From contig NC_018000.1 of the NCBI RefSeq assembly GCF_000265205.3, positions 3,844,001 through 3,908,000 of the forward strand: a stretch of 64,000 nucleotides of DNA. Reading direction: 5' to 3'. Positions 54,954-61,492 of this stretch are shown piece after piece. A program made the translations under genes and the position numbers. The notes beneath the pieces were generated by a model. It made no database searches. It was not told where the DNA came from and saw only the letters and a list, made by a program, of their open reading frames with translations. The DNA is from Sinorhizobium fredii USDA 257. Its GTDB lineage: Bacteria; Pseudomonadota; Alphaproteobacteria; Rhizobiales; Rhizobiaceae. Numbering within the stretch: position 1 is the first letter of the stretch; every line of letters begins with the position of its first letter.

Positions 54954-55847
54954 ATGCTGCGTGCGAACGTAAACGACCTGTTGGCTTTCATCGTCGTGGC
55001 GCGGGAACGCAGCTTCACGAAAGCCGCCGCGCAGTTGGGTATGTCGCAATCGGGTCTCAGCCATACGATTCGGGCACTCGAGGCTCGTCTTGGGCTTCGA
55101 TTACTGACTCGCACCACGCGCAGCGTGTCGCCCACGGCCGAAGGCGAGCGACTTTTGAACGTGATCGCTCCCCGGTTCGAGGAGATCGAAGACGAACTCT
55201 TTTCAATCACCGAGCTGGGAGAGAAGCCCGCAGGCACGCTCCGGATCACCGCCGAAGACTACGCGATTGACACGGTTCTCTGGCCGAAGCTCGAGAAAGT
55301 CCTGCGTCGATATCCCGACATCAAGGTCGAGTTGATCGTCGACTACGGACTGACGGACATCGTCGCCGAGCGGTTCGACGCGGGCGTTCGACTTGGGGAG
55401 ATCGTGTCGCAAGGCATGATCTCTGTCAGCATCAGCCCCTATCAACGGATGATCGTTGTTGTCAGCCCGGTCTACGTCGAGGAGCGGGGCATTCCGATGA
55501 AGCCTCAGGAGCTGACGTCGCATAAATGCATTAACCTCAGACTGCCTACGCATGGCGGAACCTACGCCTGGGAATTCGAAAAGGATGGCGAAGAGTTAAG
55601 AGTCCGGGTGGACGGCCAGATCACCTGCAACGGCATCAGGCAGATTTTGAACGCCGCGGTCGATGGCTACGGTTTCGGGTTTGTGCCTGACGGCTTGGCG
55701 AAATCTGACATCGAAGCCGGACGGCTGGTTCAGGTGCTCGCCGATTGGTGCCCGTCATATCCTGGGTATCACCTCTATTATCCGAGCCGTCGGCAACCGT
55801 CTGCGGCGTTCAAGGTGGTCCTCGATGCGCTTAGGCAGAAGTCCTAG
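54954..55847 (+). CDS. LysR-family transcriptional regulator
   Basis: The 297-residue protein has the N-terminal winged helix-turn-helix (LLAFIVVARERSFTKAAAQL, MSQSGLSHTIRALEARLGLR) and a complete effector-binding domain (AGTLRITAEDYAIDTVLWPK to GYHLYYPSRRQPSAAFKVVL). ATG 54954 has GGAG seven bases upstream; a start 15 codons further upstream lacks family similarity. It diverges from the Tat-exported hydrolase and probably controls it. The PSRRQ.PA.F end is typical of the DsdC/PgrR-like clade. Confidence 0.92.
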   Translation: MLRANVNDLLAFIVVARERSFTKAAAQLGMSQSGLSHTIRALEARLGLRLLTRTTRSVSPTAEGERLLNVIAPRFEEIEDELFSITELGEKPAGTLRITAEDYAIDTVLWPKLEKVLRRYPDIKVELIVDYGLTDIVAERFDAGVRLGEIVSQGMISVSISPYQRMIVVVSPVYVEERGIPMKPQELTSHKCINLRLPTHGGTYAWEFEKDGEELRVRVDGQITCNGIRQILNAAVDGYGFGFVPDGLAKSDIEAGRLVQVLADWCPSYPGYHLYYPSRRQPSAAFKVVLDALRQKS

Positions 55848-56159
55848 CGCATTGTCTTGCAACACGACCCTCAGCGTCCGGGGGGGCCGTGCGGTTCGCA
55901 ATCGAGCAGCCGGAAGACGTCAATGTCAGCGAGATCGTCGTGCGTCCAACGCGGGCGGCGCACTGATGCACGGCCGCCCTGACCTTGGCGCAGCCGCCTC
56001 TCACCGCTCGACTGCGCGGTGCCAGGCGGGCATTCTTATGGATGTTCATTCGGTCCCCCGAGAATCACTTAAGCTTCGACAACCTCAGTTTTCTCGGCCG
56101 GACCGAATGGACAGCCTGTTGAAAGGTCACATCTAGTTCGGCCGTAACCTAATAAGCGG
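55848..56159. other. Intergenic region with gene remnant
   Basis: These 312 bases separate the LysR gene (+) from the copy-2 MBL gene (-), which converge. The only recognisable content is the SDR tail at 55889-55966. The duplicated segment shared with the copy-1 MBL gene begins near 56135. Confidence 0.5.
55889..55966 (+). pseudogene. C-terminal tail of an SDR gene (remnant)
   Basis: The codons read VRFAIEQPEDVNVSEIVVRP then TRAAH and a TGA. FAIEQPxDVxVxEIVVRPT is the characteristic last ~22 residues of a large group of bacterial SDR oxidoreductases. Nothing of the rest of the gene is present upstream, where the LysR gene ends. It is the scar of a deleted SDR gene. Confidence 0.65.
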
Positions 56160-57128
56160 TCAGTAGTCCCAGAAGGCCGGCACCCAACGAAAGGCGTCGC
56201 CATCGACCGCCACCCGGCCGACGGACGGGAACGGCAGGTGAGTGGCCACCAGCTGTTCGCCGGTTGCCGCCAGCTCCCGCAAAAGACGGACCCGAACGCG
56301 GGCCGCCTCTTCGGGGTCGTGTTCGAAACCGTTGTGCCAGTCGGGATGGTCGAACCCGACCGCGAACACGGCGTCGCCGGCGAAGGTCAGCCGATCGCCG
56401 CCGGATGCCAGACGGACCACGCTGTGCCCCGGGGTGTGGCCGCCAGTGCGACGAACAACCACCCCAGGCGCCACCTCGTGCTCCTCATCGAACAGCCGCA
56501 GCTGGCTGCGGTACTCTTTTGCGAACCGGGTGGCGGCCGCCCGAAGTGCGTCCGGGAACCCCGGCGGCATGGAGACGCGGGAGAAATCGGGCGACTCCCA
56601 GAACTTGACCTCGGCGGCCGCCACATGGATCCGCAGGTCCGGACGCAGCCGGTCTTTCACCCCGTCGACGAGCAACCCGCCAATGTGGTCCATGTGCATG
56701 TGGGTCAGCACCACGTCGGTCACGGACGCAAGATCGATGCCGGCAGCCTTCAGCCGCTTGACCAACTGCCCGGCCCGCGGCAAGTTCAAGGCCGGGTCCA
56801 ACCCTAGCCCAGCATCAACGAGTATGGTCTGCGCGCCGCTACGCACCACGACCACATTCAGCGGCCAGTCGAGAGCGTCCGGCGGCAGGAACATGTCGTC
56901 CAGCCAGGCCCCCCGGACAGCCGGGTCGGTGTCGTGCGCCAACATCGCGGTTGGGAGCGGCAGCACCCCATCGCTGATAACAAGCACCTCAATCTCGCCG
57001 ATCTGCACCGCATAGCGCGACGGAACCAGCTCGTCGCGGGCCGTCGTACCGAGGTTTGAGGTCTTGTCCAAGCTCATGTTTGTCTCCTGCTGACCAATCC
57101 TGCGGGGTTTTGTTTCTGCCTGCGACAT
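56160..57128 (-). CDS. Metallo-beta-lactamase-fold hydrolase, copy 2
   Basis: The 322-residue protein is closely related to the copy at 45387-46343, with the same zinc motif LTHMHMDHIGG, GGHTPGHS and FAGDAVFAVGF. Differences are spread along the length and mostly conservative, so both copies are under selection. The N-termini differ (MSQAETKPRRIGQQETN against MNQIISNTQQQTN). AGGAGC precedes ATG 57128, and AGGAGA also precedes the internal ATG MSLDK at 57077, so two starts are possible. No regulator is immediately upstream. Confidence 0.9.
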   Translation of the reverse strand: MSQAETKPRRIGQQETNMSLDKTSNLGTTARDELVPSRYAVQIGEIEVLVISDGVLPLPTAMLAHDTDPAVRGAWLDDMFLPPDALDWPLNVVVVRSGAQTILVDAGLGLDPALNLPRAGQLVKRLKAAGIDLASVTDVVLTHMHMDHIGGLLVDGVKDRLRPDLRIHVAAAEVKFWESPDFSRVSMPPGFPDALRAAATRFAKEYRSQLRLFDEEHEVAPGVVVRRTGGHTPGHSVVRLASGGDRLTFAGDAVFAVGFDHPDWHNGFEHDPEEAARVRVRLLRELAATGEQLVATHLPFPSVGRVAVDGDAFRWVPAFWDY

Positions 57129-58019
57129 GATGCGCTCCTGTTTTGCGTGATCGAGACACGTCGATCACGAGCTACGTCGCGGACTCTATGTTGAAGCGTG
57201 TTTGGCGGTCGAGCTACACCTGAGGATAGGGCAGCCTGTGCTCTCAGTGGACCGCAGCGAGATTTGGTGGTGAAGAGGCTGGTATGAAGGAGTAGACGCT
57301 CTCGCCCGCCGGTGCCCCGCGCTCAGCGTTGATTCGAAGCCGCTCGGCGTCCTCGATATCCGCGACACATTGTCCAAATTTGGCATGATTGCCCCGAGCA
57401 CCCTGAATCGCCACGGTTCCTCTCCTCTGGGAATGGTCTCGGTATGCGTCGCATCGGCAGAAGGCGGGCGATGTCCAGGCGCGAATACCGCGCTCGGCTT
57501 CCTCGTCAAGGAGCCCGAGCGCGAGTTTTGCTAAATAGAGCTTCTGCTTCCTTTAGTCTGGTGCTTCACAGACTCCTTCCAGCCTTATGAGTGCATCGTT
57601 GAAGCGGGCAAAAATGCGCTTTTTCAGCGTTGACCTTCTGCATCGCATACGCCGGTTCTTTCCGATGCCAAGACACGCTGCGATAGAATGCTCGAGAACG
57701 AGTAGCTCAAAAAACCTGCCTACGTGTACCCGTATCCGAGATCGGCTAGCTTGGTCGCTAGGGCGGCCTAGCGGAAGGTCTAGGGCGAACTACGCCTTTG
57801 TCGACAGCAAACATCGGTTCGAACGATAGCGACTGCACTGCCCATTGCGTCATCTTTCACGAAAAACCACCGCGCGGACACATAACGCGCCCGCAGCTCC
57901 TCTGCCGCCCTGATGCCATGGCGTTCAAGAAGAGCATGCGAGTGCCACACCCGAGACCATGAACTCCCGATCCACTTCTCCCGAATGCCAAATCCCAATC
58001 AACTACAAAGGAGACCGAT
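57129..58019. other. Gene-poor region of about 0.9 kb
   Basis: Apart from a weak 56-codon candidate (57244-57414) I see no gene. The minus strand at 57780-57998 has a protein-like run (RHGIRAAEELRARYVSARWF) that I cannot assign. The base composition seems less GC-rich than in the core regions. The end of the region carries AAAGGAG, the ribosome site of the cupin gene at 58020. Confidence 0.5.
57244..57414 (-). CDS. Weak small open frame (56 aa, GTG start)
   Basis: GTG 57414 preceded by GGAGAGGAACC opens a frame with QCVADIEDAERLRINAERGA and ends at TGA 57246-57244. The segment has protein-like codon choice but no recognised family. It could be a short gene or the remnant of one. Low confidence. 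Confidence 0.25.
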   Translation of the reverse strand: MAIQGARGNHAKFGQCVADIEDAERLRINAERGAPAGESVYSFIPASSPPNLAAVH

Positions 58020-58421
58020 ATGAAGTCTATCCCCCTCATGGTGCTCTTGTCGGCCACGGTCGGCTTTGGCACCTTGTCAGTTGCAGCTGAAGACGGCGCA
58101 AAGGTCACACCATTGATGACCAAGGATCTGCCAGACTATCCGGGCAAGGAAGGGCTCATGCTGTCGGTAGAATATCAGCCAGGCGGCTCCTCGCCTATCC
58201 ACCGCCACGATGCCAACGCATTCGTGTACGTCCTGGAGGGCGCGATCGTGATGCAGGTTAAGGGCGGCGAAGAAGTCACCGTTGCTGCTGGAGAAACCTA
58301 CTACGAGAACCCCTCCGATATTCACCTCATTAGCCGCAATGCGAGCAAGACGAATTCCGCCAAATTCATCGTAGTACTGCTCAAGAAGAAGGACACGCCG
58401 GCCGTTATCCCGCTGGAGTGA
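58020..58421 (+). CDS. Secreted cupin-domain protein, copy 2
   Basis: The 133-residue protein has a signal peptide (MKSIPLMVLLSATVGFGTLS, cleavage near SVAAE) and a cupin barrel with HRHDANAFVYVLEGAIVMQV and NPSDIHLISRNASKTN. It is related to the cupin at 43996-44415 at low identity but with the same layout. AAAGGAG lies 9 bases before the ATG. A carboxymuconolactone decarboxylase-like gene follows after 142 bases on the same strand; such cupin/CMD pairs are common and often respond to redox stress (general knowledge). Confidence 0.85.
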   Translation: MKSIPLMVLLSATVGFGTLSVAAEDGAKVTPLMTKDLPDYPGKEGLMLSVEYQPGGSSPIHRHDANAFVYVLEGAIVMQVKGGEEVTVAAGETYYENPSDIHLISRNASKTNSAKFIVVLLKKKDTPAVIPLE

Positions 58422-58563
58422 TCAAGGCGAACACGAGGAAAACCGAAGTGTAATCATCCCCATGGCACATCTGCCTGCTTGCCAAATTCGATACTCCAAG
58501 CTTGCAGTTGCGCACAATGCCCCGCTCACACCCTCGATTCTGACCGACGAAAAGGAAAGAGCC

Positions 58564-59007
58564 ATGCAACCTCGTCAAAATAATTACTTCAAACTTGCCG
58601 AACCGGGCTTTAAACACGTCTTCGCGCTGGAGAGCGCTCTTAAAAGTGGTCCGCTAGAGCCAAAGCTGCTGCACCTTGTCAAGCTGCGCGCCTCACAGAT
58701 CAATTCATGTGTGTTCTGCATTCATTTGCACACGACAGAAGCTCTGAAAGACGGGGAAGATCCCATGCGCCTCTATTTGTTGACCGGGTGGCGCGAGGCA
58801 ACGCTTTACTCGTCGCGTGAGCGTGCTGCTCTTGCCTGGACTGAGGCGTTAACCAACATCGCGCAAACTGGTGCCCCCGACGATGATTGGGGGCTGGTTG
58901 AGGCTGCATTTACGGCAGAAGAACGGTCTTGGTTGTCTCTTGCAATCGGTGCGATCAATCTTTGGAATCGGCTTCAGGTAGGGTTCAGGGCTACACATCC
59001 TGCTTAA
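58564..59007 (+). CDS. Carboxymuconolactone decarboxylase/AhpD-like protein
   Basis: The 147-residue protein has the AhpD-type active site SCVFCIHLHTTEAL (CxxC followed by His, about residues 45-58) and the helical bundle signature REATLYSSRERAALAWTEAL. Members act as alkylhydroperoxidase partners or as decarboxylases; with CxxC present a peroxidase/disulfide role is more likely. ATG 58564 is chosen for AAGGAAAG upstream and because the family starts here. It probably forms a unit with the upstream secreted cupin. Confidence 0.9.
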   Translation: MQPRQNNYFKLAEPGFKHVFALESALKSGPLEPKLLHLVKLRASQINSCVFCIHLHTTEALKDGEDPMRLYLLTGWREATLYSSRERAALAWTEALTNIAQTGAPDDDWGLVEAAFTAEERSWLSLAIGAINLWNRLQVGFRATHPA

Positions 59008-59339
59008 CAGCTCGACGTGCGCCGTCAGGCATAATGTCTTTGTGGCGCAGCAGTCGAAATCGCTGCGCCGTTCTTGCCGGTTCGAACAGATTTGAGGAAT
59101 TAACTGGGTGGTTACAACCAGTCTGCCTCCAGCCTTCGACGATCGCCACCATGCAGCTTCTGACCGGTCGCAGGGCGCAAGCGCTTTCGGGCACCAAGTT
59201 CGACGGCCCTAGATAACATCATCAACGGCCATGCACCGGGGATGGATTAGCGGACCTGTTTCGGCGGCCGTCCCTTGAATGCTTCGGCGGGTTACGATCG
59301 GAGCCGCCGGCGAGCCCGAGCCTGTCAGGGGAATACATC
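59008..59339. other. Intergenic region without recognisable gene
   Basis: No gene, tRNA or clear terminator is seen in these 332 bases. The last ~40 bases resemble the sequence just before the second unit of the tandem-duplicated gene that follows, so the duplicated DNA includes its leader. Confidence 0.5.
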
Positions 59340-59687
59340 ATGCCCCCCACGAGCCTCGAACCAACACTCGAAGAGATACTGGCCGACCCCATCATCCAGC
59401 TTGTGATGAGGCGCGATAACGTCGTCGCGGATGACGTGCGGCGGGTCATTTATGATGCTAGGGAGGCACATCGACGTCGAGACCTGCTGGCCGAACGCCG
59501 CCACGCGAGCCCGAACCGGCTAGGGGACCATATCATGGGCACCACGAGGCCCGAATTAACCCTCGAAGAGATGCTGGCCGACCCCATCGTCCAGCTCGTG
59601 ATGAGGCGCGATAACATCCTCGCGGACGACGTGCGGCGGGTCATTCATGAGGCTCGGCAGGCACATCGAATCGAGAACTGCTGCTAG
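59340..59687 (+). CDS. Tandem-duplicated small protein (two fused 65-codon units)
   Basis: The 115-residue product contains the same unit twice: LEPTLEEILADPIIQLVMRR near residue 6 and LTLEEMLADPIVQLVMRRDN near residue 72, each continuing to ADDVRRVI and AREAH/ARQAH. The DNA repeat period is 195 bp and includes a ribosome site (AGGGGAATACATC before 59340, AGGGGACCATATC before 59535) and an ATG in both copies. The second ATG may therefore give a separate 50-residue protein. The single unit resembles short rhizobial proteins of unknown function. Confidence 0.65.
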   Translation: MPPTSLEPTLEEILADPIIQLVMRRDNVVADDVRRVIYDAREAHRRRDLLAERRHASPNRLGDHIMGTTRPELTLEEMLADPIVQLVMRRDNILADDVRRVIHEARQAHRIENCC

Positions 59688-59778
59688 AGCGGCGCATCGG
59701 CGTGGTGCCCGACACCCTCAGCGGCTCAAACGATGACGAAGGCAGGGCCCGAGTTCTGGAGACGAACTGAAGGAAATA

Positions 59779-61122
59779 ATGCCTATGAGCTTTGACGCAT
59801 CCAATCTGCGATTGCGGATGTTCGCCACTTTATTTTTCTTATTACCATGCATTCTCGTCCCTGCGGCCTGCTCAAGTGGAAGAGGCCTAGTCGGCGAATT
59901 GCCGGCTGGGACAGAAACTGCTGCTTCTCCCATTGAACAGAATAATTCGCTCGACCTACTTTACGTGACTAACCGAGCGCCTGCCGCTTCGGCTAATGAC
60001 GAACTTTCCTACACCTCGTTTCGAGGTCATTCATTGAGCTTCGGTTCGGTTACGCTGGCTCGGGAGCGGTTGCGCTTTCACGATGGGCCGGCTGTGCAGC
60101 CTGACGCGTCGCTGCATATTTCACGCACGACCAAACTAGGAGAGTTTCCGAAGTCGCCATACCCAATTGAACTCACGCGTCAGGGGCCCCGACGGGTACC
60201 CGCAACTGTAGATGCCCATATACGGGCAGCGGCAGGGTTGCAGGGTGAGGTGACTCGGCGCCTTGCGATGGCAAAACGTAAAGAAGTGGTCATTTTTGTT
60301 CATGGCTATAACAACAGTTTCGACGATGCTGCGAAAGCCACTGGCAAGATTTGCAATACCCTTTCTGCAGAGTTTGTGTGCGTGTCGCTTTCGTGGCCAG
60401 CGGGCGGATCGGGCGGCGCTTTCTACGGTTACAATATCGACCGGGAGTCTGGCGAGTTCGCAGTGTCGGATTTGAAGAAGGCGATTCGTATCATTTCCGG
60501 GACCGACGGTGTCAAACGTCTCCACCTCATCGCGCACAGCCGCGGAGCAGACGTTCTAATATCCGCCCTTCAGCAGTTGGGAATGGAGGCCTACGCCACC
60601 CGGTCTTCCCCCACCGAGCGCTACAAAATCAGCAATGTCGTGCTGTTCGCTCCTGACATCGATCTGGATGTTGCCACGACAAAATTGTTCGGCTTCGTGT
60701 CTGATCCCGATGCGCCGTTCGGAGCCAAAGCAACCCCCTACGGCCTTTTGCCGCCCATAGGCTCGCTGCATCTGACAGTTTATTCATCCCCAAATGACAA
60801 GGCGCTTGCACTTTCAAGCGGGCTGTTCGGAAGCGTTGTTCGACTCGGGCGCCTAACAAGCGCCAGCATCAGCTCTAAGGAGGCGGGCTCGAATGCGCTG
60901 TGGAGGAACTCACAGTTATCGGGTATCGCCGACTTTATCGAATACAGGGGAAGTGCGGGCTTTGCGGGTCACAGCTATTTCTTGTCCGACTCTGCAGTTC
61001 AAAAAGATCTACGTGCTTTACTTAGGGACCGTCTCAAGGCTGGTGATCCCGGTCGGCAACTGGTCGAAATCAAACGTCCATTTTGGAGAGTGCTCAGCCG
61101 CAATAGTAGGCTATCTCACTGA
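59779..61122 (+). CDS. DUF900 alpha/beta hydrolase lipoprotein
   Basis: The 447-residue protein has a lipoprotein signal (MFATLFFLLPCILVPAACSS; lipobox cysteine near residue 31) and the DUF900 hydrolase domain: YVTNRAP near residue 62, EVVIFVHGYNNSFDDAA near residue 168 as oxyanion region, LHLIAHSRGADVLISAL with the serine nucleophile near residue 255, and GHSYFLSD carrying the probable catalytic histidine. Start ATG 59779 or 59785 is uncertain. It is outer- or inner-membrane attached, esterase-like, with unknown substrate. Confidence 0.86.
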   Translation: MPMSFDASNLRLRMFATLFFLLPCILVPAACSSGRGLVGELPAGTETAASPIEQNNSLDLLYVTNRAPAASANDELSYTSFRGHSLSFGSVTLARERLRFHDGPAVQPDASLHISRTTKLGEFPKSPYPIELTRQGPRRVPATVDAHIRAAAGLQGEVTRRLAMAKRKEVVIFVHGYNNSFDDAAKATGKICNTLSAEFVCVSLSWPAGGSGGAFYGYNIDRESGEFAVSDLKKAIRIISGTDGVKRLHLIAHSRGADVLISALQQLGMEAYATRSSPTERYKISNVVLFAPDIDLDVATTKLFGFVSDPDAPFGAKATPYGLLPPIGSLHLTVYSSPNDKALALSSGLFGSVVRLGRLTSASISSKEAGSNALWRNSQLSGIADFIEYRGSAGFAGHSYFLSDSAVQKDLRALLRDRLKAGDPGRQLVEIKRPFWRVLSRNSRLSH

Positions 61123-61492
61123 TAAGAATACTACTTCATTCGTGACGCTTTGCTCGGTCGTCAGATTCGGTGGTCGGGTTAGACTAGCCGTCGCGGCTTG
61201 GCCTTTTACCAGAGCTCGACTTGCTGTCGCGGGAGCTCATGCAAGGCCTCGGGTGTATCGACGTAAATTGTCGCCCTTGTTCACTGTGTCGACGACTGTC
61301 TTACGCATTCTTGGTGTGAATGCGCCGATCAGATCCGCAGATATCCACTTTATCTCATGGATTTCCATGAGGTGCGGTTGGGCCATGGCGGGATTAGGGT
61401 GGGTCTATGAGTTCGCCAGGCCAGATATTGAAAACAAGTGCTATACGAAGCGCGCTGATAGCCCCCAGGGCTTTGTCCGGCAGGAGAAGCCA
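61123..61492. other. Intergenic region before the histidine kinase
   Basis: No supported gene lies in these 370 bases. A 49-codon minus-strand frame (61237-61386) exists but has no ribosome site or family. The kinase promoter should lie here; CAGGAGAAG just before 61493 is its ribosome site. Confidence 0.5.

Noticed and set aside
59336..59660. Possible CRISPR-like direct repeat
   Set aside because: There are only two units, 195 bp apart and coding in frame, so this is a gene duplication and not an array.
61237..61386. 49-codon minus-strand frame starting MAQPHLMEIHEIKWIS
   Set aside because: No ribosome site, no family and no supporting neighbour; likely chance.
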